From: Candidatus Poribacteria bacterium
GTDB lineage: Bacteria; Poribacteria; WGA-4E; WGA-3G
Assembly (NCBI GenBank): GCA_026706025.1
Contig: JAPOZO010000035.1
Coordinates: 39,606 to 103,605, forward strand
Direction of reading: 5' to 3'
Length of the DNA: 64,000 bases
Shown: positions 25,851 through 35,431 of the stretch, in pieces
Layout of the letters: every line of letters starts with the position of its first letter
Numbering within the stretch: the first letter of the stretch is position 1
Translations under genes and position numbers: made by a program
The notes under the pieces: generated by a model
What the model saw: the letters and a program-made list of their open reading frames with translations, nothing else
Database searches by the model: none
What the model was told of the DNA's origin: nothing

Positions 25851-27833
25851 CTACAGATAAGGCTTCAGATCCCAGAGATAAATCACGCCATCATATCCAC
25901 CGCTGATTAATAAAGTGCCGTCCTGCGAGAACGCAAAACACTGAACATCGGTAGTGTGTCCCCAGAAAGTCGCGATATTTTCACCAGTCGCTACTTTCCA
26001 CAAACGAATAGGCACCTTCTGCAAACCGTCTTGCCACCAAGCCCCGGAAGCCAAATATTCTCCACACGGCGAAAAGCAAAACGCGATTGGTCTTTGGCTT
26101 CCTTCAGGGTGTGGTAGCCTCATGAGGGTTTTCCCGTCTATCGCGTTCCATAACACAGCACCGCCTTGATGTCCACCGACAATTATGTCACCAAATGGCG
26201 AAAATGCTACGCCCACGTCGGTATAACGCCCCCTCCTTTTTCCTTGTGATGGTGGTCGAGGTAAATCCATTTCGGCAATCTGTTCGCCTGTATCAACATC
26301 CCACAATAAGGCAGTTCGATCCATTGAGATGCTCGCGAGCCGTTTTCCATCGGGGCTAAACGCCAAAGCCCCAACAGATTTTGGATGTCCTATAAGTACT
26401 GCACACTTTTCCCAATTCTTCCTCCGAGCCCCACCATTTGATGGAGAAGGTCGTTCCCAGACATGGATATTGCGACCTATATCAACAGCGGCAAATCGGT
26501 GTCCTGTTGGCGCGAGTGCCTCTCTCTATATCAGTTCCAACTCAGGAAAAGGGATTTCAGCAATAGGTTCGCTGCTGCCAAACGCCCGCACTTTTAGGGT
26601 GTCTTCATCTCTACCCGTAGCAAAGATTTTACCGTTAGCAGATAGATAAACCTTATATGTTTTATCTGGCAGTTCTTTTTCAGTTGGGTGTCGCACGCAC
26701 TGATTAGAAATGTCCCATAAGAATGCTTTCCGACCCCAGTACGTAGCCACTATAGTTTTTTCGTCCGGCGTGAGGACTAATGAACCGACAGTGACAGCCC
26801 TTGTGGGGCCTTGAATGGTCGGGGACGCTTGATCAGTAGGTCTACCTTCCGTCCAGATTTTGATTTCATAATTATCTGTATACGCCAGGTGTGTACCCCT
26901 CTCCGAGAAACGCACAAAGGGGCTTGGGCTCTGATATTCAAATGTATCGACTTTTTCGTCCTTTTCTAAATGCCAAATTTCGATCTTAGATTGAGATGGA
27001 AAAACCCCTGCGGCGATCAACCCACCCTCCGGTGGATAATAGGGATGCATCTGAGCGTCTTCATGTTTGGTATAGGTTTCCTCAAGGTTTCCAGTTTCCA
27101 CGTTCCAAACCTGAATTCTGCCGTCTGGTCCCCCTCTGGCAAGAAACCTTCCACACGGCGAAAAGCGGAGCCGCCCCCACCTCTCCTCGGACCATTCAAG
27201 TCGAGCAACTTGTTCACCTGTCTCCACGTCCCACACGGCAATGAATTCAGCGGTCCGGCTATCTCTGATGTAACACGTCCCTGCTAATAGGCTTAAATCT
27301 GGAGAAAAGTAGGTAGGAAAGACACCATAGGTGGTCGATAAGATCTCAGTTTCGCTGAGTAGTGCACCGGTTTGTGGAGACCAAGCCTGAACTTTTTTGT
27401 TATACTCGCGTTCATTAAACACAACGAGACATTCTCCATCTTGAGAAAAAACAGGCTTGGAAAGTCCCCAACGGTCCTGTACCTTCGTAAGTTCCATCTC
27501 AGCAATACAGACCTTGTTCCGAATGTCCCACACCCTGATTGCTTCGTGGTATCTATGTAAGGCAATCCATTGACTATCAGGTGAAAATGTAACATTGTCA
27601 ATATACCCCCTGTCCGTTTCCCACAGCGCGATTGGCGATAGCGTCGAGGGTTCATACAACCAAAGCCCTATATTTGTACCCACAGCGAAGTGCTGTCCAT
27701 CCGGTGAGAATGTCATATCACTGAGACAACCTCGCCCCAATCGAGTAATCGCACCTTCAGGGAGTGCCCATTTGGCTATGTCACTGTCGTCAAGATTCAA
27801 CGGCGTAGCTGCTTGTGTATTCCTATTTTCCAT
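25851..27833 (-). pseudogene. WD40-repeat gene of the array interrupted by an in-frame amber codon
   Basis: The frame from ATG 27833 (AAGGAGAT just upstream) encodes 435 residues ending PFPELELI, then TAG at 26528-26526. Without any frame change the same frame continues (REALAPTGHRFAAVD...) to the normal array ending YLWDLKPYL and a stop at 25851. Aligned by eye, the neighbour at 27852 has coding sequence throughout this stretch. A single nonsense mutation, or a tolerated stop, thus splits a 660-residue protein into a 435-residue N-terminal part and a C-terminal part that could restart at TTG 26366. The WD40 signatures are intact on both sides. Confidence 0.85.
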
Positions 27834-27851
27834 CAAATATCTCCTTGTGTT

Positions 27852-29849
27852 TTACAGATAAGGTGTGAGATCCCAAAGATAAATCGCACCATCATGTCCG
27901 CCGCTTACGAGAAGGGTGCCGTCTTGTGAAAATGCGAAACACTGGACATCAGTGGTATGCCCCCAGAACGTGGCGATGTTCTTACCCGTTGCTACCTCCC
28001 ATAAACAGATGGATGTCTTTTTTAATCCACCTTTCCACCAGGCACCCGCAGCCAAATATCGTCCGCACGGCGAAAAGCACAATGTAATCGGTCGCTGATT
28101 TTCCTCTGATTGTGGAATCGTCATGAGTGTTTTGGCATCTGTTGCATCCCACAAGATAATCTCATTCCAGAACCCACCAGCGATGATATCGCCATCTGGT
28201 GAAAACGCTATACCTACATCAGTGCTGCGATAACCACCTCGTTCTAAAACAGTTGGCGGCAGTTGTGCAATCTGTTTCCCTGTATCAATATCCCATAATA
28301 GAATGGTTCGTTCCTGATACTTCTGAGGCCGTGTAATTGAAATACTTGCAAGCCGCTTCCCATCGGGACTCAATGCCAACGCCCTGCTATGTTCTGGATG
28401 TCCTATAAGTGTGGCACATTTTTCCCAGTTTCCGCTCTCGTCGATTTCATTTGATGAAGGTGTGTGTTCCCACACATAGATGTTCCGATCTCCGCCGGCG
28501 CGTGCCAACCGTTGACCTGTTAGGGCAAGCGCATCAGTACCTGTCCGCGATGATAACCCGGGTTCAGGGATAGCAATCTCAGCAAGCGGTTCGCTATTTC
28601 CAAACTCGCATACCTCTAAGATATTTTCGTCTCCGCCAACAGCAAGGATTTTACCGCTTGAAGTCGGATAAACATCACGTATTCTATCGGGGAGTTCCTC
28701 TTTGGTTGGACGTTGCGCACGCTGAGTTGAAACATCCCACAAAAACATGTTCCGGCCCCAGTATGCAGTCACTAAGGTTTTTTCGTCCGACGTAAAAACT
28801 AATGAACCGACGGTTCCTGCGTGTCCTTGAATGGTCGGAAATGCTTGAGCGGTGGATCTGCCTTTTGTCCAGATTTTGATTTCACCCTTATTGGTATAAG
28901 CCAATTGTGTGCCGCTCTCCGAGAAACGGACAAAGCCATATTTACTCTTATGTTCAAATGTGTCGATTTTTTCGTCTTTTTCTAAATGCTGGATCTCAAT
29001 CTTGGATTGAGATGGAAAAACGACTGCGGCAATCAAGCCACCCTCTGGTGGATAATATGGATGCATCTGAGCATCCTCATGTTCGGTATAGATTTGCTCA
29101 AGGTTTCCGGTTTCTATGTCCCAAACGTGAATTCCGCCCTCTCTACCACTGGCTGCCAGAAACTTTCCACACGGCGAAAAGCAGAGTCTCCCCCACCTCT
29201 CCAACCAGTCAAACCGAGCGATTTGTTCCGCTGTTTCCACGTCCCATACGGCAATGAATTCAGCCGTAGGACGGTTATTTATGTCATAACTTGTACCTGC
29301 TAACAGGCTTAAATCTTGAGAAAAACAGGTAGGATATACATCGTAGGTGGATGGGATTTCAGTTTCGCTAAGACGTGTCCCTGTGTACGGACACCAAGCT
29401 TGAATCTTCTTCATGCGTTGTTGGTGTCCACTAAATACGACAAGGCGTTCTCCATCTTTGGAAAAAACAGGCTTGGAAAGGTCTCTACGATCCTGCCGAT
29501 CCCGAAATTCCATCTCAGCAATGCAACTCTCGTTCTGGATGTCCCACACCCTGAGTGCTTCGTGAAGTGTATATGAAGCAAGCCATCGACTATCAGGCGA
29601 GAATGTAACACGGTCGATAAATCCCCTATCCGTTTCCCACAATGCTATAGGGGTTAGTGCCGAGAATTCGTATAGCCAGAGTCCAATTGCTGTACCAACA
29701 GCGAAGTGCTGTCCATCCGGTGAGAATGCCATATCACGGACACTACCACGTCCTAAGCGGGCAGTTGCCCCTTCAGGGAGTGCCCATTTGGCTACGTCAC
29801 TGTCGTCAAAACTAAACGACATATCTGCTTGCGTATTTCTATTTTCCAT
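27852..29849 (-). CDS. Cytoplasmic WD40-repeat protein, array copy 3
   Basis: The 665-residue protein begins MENRNTQADMSF, then AKWALPEGATARLGRG and WD40 units to the conserved end YLWDLTPYL. I chose ATG 29849 because AAGGAG lies 7-8 nt upstream; the frame extends to 29921 but would overlap the preceding gene. It is closely related to the interrupted copy on its 3' side and to copy 4 on its 5' side, with large blocks of near-identical sequence (for example the final 100 residues). No signal peptide. Probable scaffold of unknown partner. Confidence 0.85.
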   Translation of the reverse strand: MENRNTQADMSFSFDDSDVAKWALPEGATARLGRGSVRDMAFSPDGQHFAVGTAIGLWLYEFSALTPIALWETDRGFIDRVTFSPDSRWLASYTLHEALRVWDIQNESCIAEMEFRDRQDRRDLSKPVFSKDGERLVVFSGHQQRMKKIQAWCPYTGTRLSETEIPSTYDVYPTCFSQDLSLLAGTSYDINNRPTAEFIAVWDVETAEQIARFDWLERWGRLCFSPCGKFLAASGREGGIHVWDIETGNLEQIYTEHEDAQMHPYYPPEGGLIAAVVFPSQSKIEIQHLEKDEKIDTFEHKSKYGFVRFSESGTQLAYTNKGEIKIWTKGRSTAQAFPTIQGHAGTVGSLVFTSDEKTLVTAYWGRNMFLWDVSTQRAQRPTKEELPDRIRDVYPTSSGKILAVGGDENILEVCEFGNSEPLAEIAIPEPGLSSRTGTDALALTGQRLARAGGDRNIYVWEHTPSSNEIDESGNWEKCATLIGHPEHSRALALSPDGKRLASISITRPQKYQERTILLWDIDTGKQIAQLPPTVLERGGYRSTDVGIAFSPDGDIIAGGFWNEIILWDATDAKTLMTIPQSEENQRPITLCFSPCGRYLAAGAWWKGGLKKTSICLWEVATGKNIATFWGHTTDVQCFAFSQDGTLLVSGGHDGAIYLWDLTPYL

Positions 29850-29868
29850 CAAAACGTCTCCTTGTGTT

Positions 29869-31839
29869 TTACAGATAAGGTGTGAGGTCCCAGAGATAAA
29901 TCGCACCGTCGTGTCCACCACTTACGAGAAGGGTGCCGTCCTGCGAAAATGTGAAGCACTGCACATCAGTGGTGTGTCCCTTGAAAGTGGCGATGTTCTT
30001 ACCCGTTGCGACCTCCCATAAGCAGATAGCGGTCTTTTTTTCCCCGTTCCACCAAGCACCCGCAGCCAAATATTGACTGCATGGCGAAAAGCACAATGTA
30101 ACTGACCTCTGATTTTCTTCCGATTGTGGGATCGTCATGAGTGTTTTGCCATCTGCCGCATCCCACAACACAATCTCGTGCCACAGTCCGCCAGCGATGA
30201 TATTACCGTCTGGTGAAAATGCTATCCCAGTGTCGGATTCACGGTATGATCTGCGCCTTGGTGCCGGTGTTAAAGGGAGTTCAGCAATCTGTTCACCTGA
30301 ATCAACATCCCACAAACCGGCTTTCCAATCCCGTGACCTTGACATACTTGCGAGTCGTTTTCCATCAGGACTAAACGCCAACCCAGCCGGGCTAAACCGC
30401 AACCCGTAAATAAATTCCGCATCGTTGATGACCGTGGTATGCTTTTTCCAACTTTCACCGTCCGAGCACTCCCAGATATGTATGTTGTCGTTTGTATCTA
30501 CGCTTGCAATTCGGTGCCCTGTGAGAGAGAACGCTTTGGCGCGTCCCAACCCCCCTTCAAATCCAGTCAGTTCAGCAAGCGGTTCACGTTTACCAACCTC
30601 CAACACGTTTAATTTCTCTCCATAGACGTTGATGGCAATCATTTTTCCACTCGGAGATCGGTAGACATTATGTGAGCTTGCAGGTAATTTCTCACCCTGT
30701 GGATGGTACGAGTGTTTGCTTCTGATGTTCCAAAAAAGAACGTTGTCCCCCCAGCATCCAGTAGCAAGCATCTTTTCGTCTTTCGAGAAAACTAACGTAT
30801 CCATCGTAGTGATATGTCCAGAGAGCGTTGAAACGGTATGAGCGTTGGAATTATTACCTTTGGTCCAGATTTGGATCTCGCTGGAGTTTGCGAGTGCTAA
30901 TTGCGTTCCACTATGAGAAAAATGAACCGTGCTTCTGCTCCCGCGGTGTTCAAATTCATCCAGTTTCTCGCCTTTTTCTACCTGCCAAATCTCAATCTTG
31001 TGTTCAGAAGCTGCGGCAGTAATCAGTTCACCCTCTGGGAGAAAATATGGATACATTTGGGATTCTCCATAATCGGTATAGGTTGTCTCCAGTTGTTCGC
31101 TTTCCACATTCCATACATGTATTGTGCCGTGCCGATTGCCAGCGGCAAGGAATTGTCCACACGGAGAAAAACAGAACCTTCGCACCGGATCGGAGTATCC
31201 CGTGATGTTGGCAATTTGTTCGCCAGTCTCTATTTGCCAGATTGTGATTGAATCCGCCTCCCTAATATTCCTACCTACGTTGTCTTTGTCCTTGTTCTTA
31301 CCCGCCAATAGGCTTAAATCTGGGGAAAAGCAGATCGGATAGACTTGGTAGGGCGGCTGTATTTCTGTTTCCCTTATTTTTTTACCAGTGTGTGAGCACC
31401 AAATGTAAAACCTGCTATCTCTCTCATCACTGATCGTGACAATGTGCTGTCCGTCTTGAGAAAAGACAGGGTCGGAAATTTTTCGTTTATCTGGTTTCTC
31501 AATCTGTATTACGCAAACGCCGGTCTGAACATCCCATATCTTTACGGTTTCGGAAAAAGTGCGTGTGACAATCCTTTGACTATCGGGTGAAAAACCAACG
31601 TGCCCGGTCATTCCGCGTTCTGTATCCCAGAGCGCAATCGGGGATAGCGTCGAGAGTTCGTATAACCAGAGTCCAATTGATGTGCCAACAGCGAAGTACT
31701 GTCCGTTGGGTGAAAACGCCATATCACCACCCTTACCGCGTCCCAATCGAGCGATCGCGCCTTCAGGAAGTGCCCACGTCGTCACATCTTCACCGTCTAT
31801 ACTGCGCAGCGCGGTGGCAGCAGAATTTTTATTTTCCAT
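29869..31839 (-). CDS. Cytoplasmic WD40-repeat protein, array copy 4 (first of the array)
   Basis: The 656-residue protein starts MENKNSAATALRSIDG (ATG 31839, AGGAG upstream), carries TTWALPEGAIARLGRG, then WD40 units, and ends YLWDLTPYL. It is the promoter-proximal gene of the array. Its stop is followed after 19 nt by the next start, with the string AACACAAGGAGA between them repeated at each junction, so the array arose by duplication of a whole gene with its ribosome binding site. The frame upstream of 31839 to 31878 is not needed. Function unknown. Confidence 0.85.
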   Translation of the reverse strand: MENKNSAATALRSIDGEDVTTWALPEGAIARLGRGKGGDMAFSPNGQYFAVGTSIGLWLYELSTLSPIALWDTERGMTGHVGFSPDSQRIVTRTFSETVKIWDVQTGVCVIQIEKPDKRKISDPVFSQDGQHIVTISDERDSRFYIWCSHTGKKIRETEIQPPYQVYPICFSPDLSLLAGKNKDKDNVGRNIREADSITIWQIETGEQIANITGYSDPVRRFCFSPCGQFLAAGNRHGTIHVWNVESEQLETTYTDYGESQMYPYFLPEGELITAAASEHKIEIWQVEKGEKLDEFEHRGSRSTVHFSHSGTQLALANSSEIQIWTKGNNSNAHTVSTLSGHITTMDTLVFSKDEKMLATGCWGDNVLFWNIRSKHSYHPQGEKLPASSHNVYRSPSGKMIAINVYGEKLNVLEVGKREPLAELTGFEGGLGRAKAFSLTGHRIASVDTNDNIHIWECSDGESWKKHTTVINDAEFIYGLRFSPAGLAFSPDGKRLASMSRSRDWKAGLWDVDSGEQIAELPLTPAPRRRSYRESDTGIAFSPDGNIIAGGLWHEIVLWDAADGKTLMTIPQSEENQRSVTLCFSPCSQYLAAGAWWNGEKKTAICLWEVATGKNIATFKGHTTDVQCFTFSQDGTLLVSGGHDGAIYLWDLTPYL

Positions 31840-32156
31840 CAAAAATCTCCTACAGAATGCCCGTGATCTATGTTTCACGGACGTGGTTTGTTCATGTTAT
31901 CTGGAAGGAACACTACATATAAAACGGTTGATGAGAAAAACAGCGTTGGAGAAAAATAAAGCGCGACTGATTGCTGATCGCTGATAGCCGACTGCTAATA
32001 ATTATCTGCTTGCATGCTTTACTGAAATAGTATATCATATATGTATCAAAAAATATAATCATTTTCGGCGTAGTTTGCAAGCCGAAACTTGCTATACAAA
32101 TGAGCGTCGCCTGCCTTTATGTGACATGGTGTGCTATATGAAATAGGAACGCTTCC
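31840..32156. other. Divergent intergenic region between the WD40 array and the HIT gene
   Basis: About 317 nt serve as the upstream region for both divergent units. It includes a short iterated GCTGAT(A/C)GC-type stretch (31968-32000) and AT-rich sequence around 32030. I find no convincing promoter pair and no gene. Confidence 0.5.
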
Positions 32157-32651
32157 ATGCGACACAACCTCTTCGTACCGAATAAAATGCCTTATGCCAA
32201 AGGAAAAAACCGACCAGATGTCCCGTGTATCTTGTGTGCAATTGTGGAAAAAAATGATAAAGTCGAACGACTTGAGGTGCATCGAACCGAACGCTTTACG
32301 ATCTCGCTTAACCTCTATCCTTACAGTCCGGGGCACCTTTTAATCTTTCCGAATCGGCATATCGTTGATGTACGGGAGTTGGATCAGAAAGAGGTTCAAG
32401 AACTTCACGAACTCCAATGCCTCTGTTTTGAGGTATTGACGCGCGCTTACCAGCCACGCGGCTTCAATGTCGGTTATAATATGGGTGATGCCTCCGGTGC
32501 GAGTATTCCGCATTATCATTTGCACGTTGTTCCTCGATATCCGCGTGAATTGGGGTTCATGGACGTTATCGGCGGCGCACGTATTATCATTGAAGATCCG
32601 AACGCCACGCAGGAAAAACTTGTACAGATATTTCAGGAATTGACAATGTAG
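32157..32651 (+). CDS. HIT-family nucleotide hydrolase/transferase
   Basis: The 164-residue protein has a Cys pair near the N terminus (CILC) and the catalytic histidine triad HYHLHVV near residue 130, with the preceding helix GFNVGYNMGDASGASI. HIT proteins hydrolyse dinucleoside polyphosphates or nucleoside phosphoramidates; the form with CxxC and GxNxGxxAGxSxxH resembles the Ap4A phosphorylase/hydrolase branch. AGGA precedes the ATG. An inverted-repeat element follows the stop codon directly. Length is normal. Confidence 0.9.
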   Translation: MRHNLFVPNKMPYAKGKNRPDVPCILCAIVEKNDKVERLEVHRTERFTISLNLYPYSPGHLLIFPNRHIVDVRELDQKEVQELHELQCLCFEVLTRAYQPRGFNVGYNMGDASGASIPHYHLHVVPRYPRELGFMDVIGGARIIIEDPNATQEKLVQIFQELTM

Positions 32652-32773
32652 TTGTCAGTTAACAGTTACCAGTTTTCAGTTACAAGAGGTTTTTGATAGT
32701 TCCAGGGTTTCCTCTTTAACTGAAAACTGAAAGATTTTTTCGCAGAAAACAATCGTACTGAAAACTGACAACT
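32650..32773. repeat. Long imperfect hairpin element with AAGAGG core
   Basis: AGTTGTCAGTT (32650-32660) pairs with AACTGACAACT (32763-32773). Inside, AGTTTTCAGTTA (32671-32682) plus AAGAGG (32684-32689) pairs with CCTCTT (32711-32716) plus TAACTGAAAACT (32717-32728), with one unpaired C. The element fills the space between the HIT and isomerase genes and starts in the HIT stop codon. A related hairpin with the same AAGAGGT/ACCTCTT core lies after smc at 40820. Confidence 0.75.
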
Positions 32774-32797
32774 ATTCTCCACGAAAGGAAAAGCATA

Positions 32798-34012
32798 ATG
32801 AGCAATCCGGCGTATAATCTTTTAGCCGAAAACTTAGAGAAACAGGGAATCCAGGTAGAAACAGTCAAGGCTCATCTCAAAGAGCAGCACATTGAAACAC
32901 CGTCATGGGGCTACGGTAATTCTGGCACTCGATTCGGGGTCTTTGAGCAGCCCGGTGCCGCGCGAAATGCCGCGGAACGTTTAGAAGATGCTGCCACCGT
33001 TCACCGCTTCACCGGCATTGCCCCTACGGTCGCACTCCACATCCCGTGGGATAAAACCGACGATTGGGGTGCCTTGAAACAGTACGCAGCGGATGTCGGT
33101 ATCGGCATCGGTGCGATCAATCCGAACGTCTTCCAAGATCAGGCGTATAAACTCGGAAGCGTCTGCAACCCGGATGCTGAGATCCGGCGACTCGCCATTG
33201 ACCACATGCTGGAGTGTGTTGACATTATGGAGAAAACAGGTTCCGATCTGCTGAGTTTGTGGTTCGCAGACGGCACCAACTTCCCCGGTCAGTCGAACTT
33301 CAGGAAGCGCAAGCAGTGGATGGAGGAAGCGTTAGCCGAAGTCTACGATGCGCTTCCAGATGCCACTCGGATGCTCATTGAATACAAATTCTTTGAACCG
33401 GCGTTCTATCATACCGACCTCCCCGATTGGGGTACTGCTTACCTCATGGCGACGAAACTCGGTGAGAAAGCGCAAGTCCTCATCGACTTGGGGCACCATC
33501 CACAAAGCACAAATATTGAGTTCATCGTCGCTTACCTCATTGACGAAGGGAAACTCGGTGGGTTCCATTTCAACTGCCGGAAATACGCTGATGACGATCT
33601 GACGGTCGGTTCCATCAATCCGCAGGAACTCTTCCTAATTTACACCGAGTTAGTTGCTGCCGAACTTGATCCCGATACGGAAACCGATATTGCTTACATG
33701 ATTGATCAGAGCCACAATCTGAAACCGAAGGTGGAGGCGAGCATCCAATCTGTTTGCAATCTACAAAAGGCATATACAAAGGCACTTCTCGTTGATCGCG
33801 AAGCACTCGCAGCCGCACAAGATGCCGCTGACTTGGTTGAAGCGGAAAGTATTCTTCAACGGGCGCATGAAACGGATGTGAATCCACTGCTGGAGCAGGT
33901 CCGCTTGGAGATGGGACGCGACCCACACCCGTTGGCAGCCTATCGGAAAAGCGGTTATTATGAAAAGATTAGTGCTGCGCGCGTCGGTGGCGAAAGTCAA
34001 GGTTGGGCATAG
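32798..34012 (+). CDS. Sugar isomerase, L-rhamnose isomerase (RhaI) type
   Basis: The 404-residue protein is a TIM-barrel xylose-isomerase-like enzyme. Segments such as [71 protein letters not shown] and [22 protein letters not shown] match the bacterial RhaI family. There the Glu, Asp and His residues bind two metal ions and interconvert aldoses and ketoses (L-rhamnose/L-rhamnulose and rarer sugars). GAAAGGAAAAG precedes the ATG. The next gene is a Gfo/Idh oxidoreductase, so a sugar-catabolic unit is plausible. Confidence 0.85.
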   Translation: MSNPAYNLLAENLEKQGIQVETVKAHLKEQHIETPSWGYGNSGTRFGVFEQPGAARNAAERLEDAATVHRFTGIAPTVALHIPWDKTDDWGALKQYAADVGIGIGAINPNVFQDQAYKLGSVCNPDAEIRRLAIDHMLECVDIMEKTGSDLLSLWFADGTNFPGQSNFRKRKQWMEEALAEVYDALPDATRMLIEYKFFEPAFYHTDLPDWGTAYLMATKLGEKAQVLIDLGHHPQSTNIEFIVAYLIDEGKLGGFHFNCRKYADDDLTVGSINPQELFLIYTELVAAELDPDTETDIAYMIDQSHNLKPKVEASIQSVCNLQKAYTKALLVDREALAAAQDAADLVEAESILQRAHETDVNPLLEQVRLEMGRDPHPLAAYRKSGYYEKISAARVGGESQGWA

Positions 34013-34154
34013 GAATGGTAGGATAGACGCAAAAGTTGGAAGCGTGGAAGGTTGGAAGAGTGGGCACCTATCCTTCCTTTCTTCCATCCTTCCAGTCAAA
34101 CGCTTTTAATCCCATAAGCAAACGCAAGAATCTTGCGTTCGTCTCATAGAAAAT

Positions 34155-35099
34155 ATGACCAAAATTAAAATTGGAATTATCGGTTCGGGTGGGATGGCGC
34201 GGCACCATCTCTCCCGATTTGATTCAATGGATGTCGCTGAAGTCGTGGCGATCGCCTCCAGAAATGAGCAGACAGGAAACCAACTTGCTGCAGCACATAA
34301 CGCTGTATTTATCCCCGAATGGCATCGCCTTGTTCAACGTGAAGATATAGACGGCATTGTTATCTGTACACATAACGACAGCCACGGTGAGATTGTACTC
34401 GCAGCGTTACAGACGGATAAACATGTCTTTGTGGAATATCCACTCGCCAGTGATATTGGTGAAGGAGAAACGGCATTGAAACTTGCTGAGGAACGAGGTC
34501 GTGTGCTCCGCGTCTCACATCCAGAAGTCGTTTCCAACACCCATAAAGCACTCAAGCAGAAAATAGGCGAACTCGGCGACTTGTTACTTACTTCTTTTGT
34601 GCGTCTTACACCCGGTCGCGGTGCCCGTCCTGAGATTCTTTTCAATCTACCAGTGTCAGGCACGCCTGCGCATTTCTTTATCTATCATATCTACCCGATT
34701 GTGGATTTTTTCGGTGGTGCTGTCTCTGTTAAAAGGAATGAGGTCTACGAAGGATTGAGAGAAAACGGACAGTATGACCGGTTTATTAATACACTGACCG
34801 TTGAATTCAAGCGTGGCGGTATCGGACAATGGACATGGGCAGGTGGCATTGCTATTAACACTGCCGAAGAGCATGAACGCTACGTCCTCACCGAAGGCAC
34901 GATAAGCGATGCAGGAGACGGATGGCACTGCACGACACCCGCTGGCGTAACACCGCTCATAATCCCCGATTCACCACAACCGACGCTTCAGGAGTTATGG
35001 CTCTCTGAAATCCGAGATGCTGTTAATCAACCGCCATGTTTAGAGGACGCAGCGGTTGCGCTAGAGTCAGTCCGTATCAGCCTTGCGTCTGGAGAATAA
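34155..35099 (+). CDS. Gfo/Idh/MocA family oxidoreductase
   Basis: The 314-residue protein has the Rossmann motif IGIIGSGGMARHHL (residues 5-18) and VEYPLASDIGEGE near residue 97, in place of the usual EKP. The substitution of lysine by tyrosine at that position is unusual, because EKP lysine is normally catalytic, so dehydrogenase activity is doubtful or altered. The C-terminal domain is short. It follows the sugar isomerase by about 140 nt, which hold a GGAAGG/CCTTCC imperfect hairpin (34035-34095). Its last 73 nt overlap the convergent antitoxin-like gene. Confidence 0.82.
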   Translation: MTKIKIGIIGSGGMARHHLSRFDSMDVAEVVAIASRNEQTGNQLAAAHNAVFIPEWHRLVQREDIDGIVICTHNDSHGEIVLAALQTDKHVFVEYPLASDIGEGETALKLAEERGRVLRVSHPEVVSNTHKALKQKIGELGDLLLTSFVRLTPGRGARPEILFNLPVSGTPAHFFIYHIYPIVDFFGGAVSVKRNEVYEGLRENGQYDRFINTLTVEFKRGGIGQWTWAGGIAINTAEEHERYVLTEGTISDAGDGWHCTTPAGVTPLIIPDSPQPTLQELWLSEIRDAVNQPPCLEDAAVALESVRISLASGE

Positions 35100-35431
35100 G
35101 CAGTGGGCTGGTGAGGATTTTCTGTCTTCAGAGGCTCAATTGAAAGTCTATATCCGAATGCGTTAAGAATGGTTTTGAGCGTATCAACCGTCAAAAATTT
35201 GTCGCTTGATAGTTCTTCCGAGAGTGCCTCCGGATCAGCGTTAATTCTCTTGGCAAGTGCTGATATGCCCCCTTCCGCCTCAGCGACGGTTCGGAGTGCC
35301 AGTAGGACTACTCGCGGGTCTCCAAAAGTTTGGTATTCTTCCATAATTGCTTGGAGATAACCCTTCACGCGGCTCGGATCAGAGGCGAGGCGTTGAACCA
35401 TATATTCTCGCCATGTTCCCGAATTTTTCAT
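35027..35431 (-). CDS. Antitoxin-like HTH protein (addiction-module antidote family), orphan
   Basis: The 134-residue protein resembles the HigA-type addiction module antidote family in its middle. YLQAIMEE and VVLLALRTVAEAEGGISALAKRINA, then LSSDKFLTVDTLKTILNAFGYRLSIEPL form a Cro/XRE-like helix-turn-helix. The usual partner, a RelE-like killer protein gene, is absent. Instead its ATG overlaps the stop of the alpha/beta hydrolase by 4 nt, indicating translational coupling; GGAGG precedes it. The last 73 nt overlap the end of the Gfo/Idh gene on the other strand. The N-terminal 25 residues and the Ser-rich tail are extra. Confidence 0.68.
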   Translation of the reverse strand: MKNSGTWREYMVQRLASDPSRVKGYLQAIMEEYQTFGDPRVVLLALRTVAEAEGGISALAKRINADPEALSEELSSDKFLTVDTLKTILNAFGYRLSIEPLKTENPHQPTAYSPDARLIRTDSSATAASSKHGG

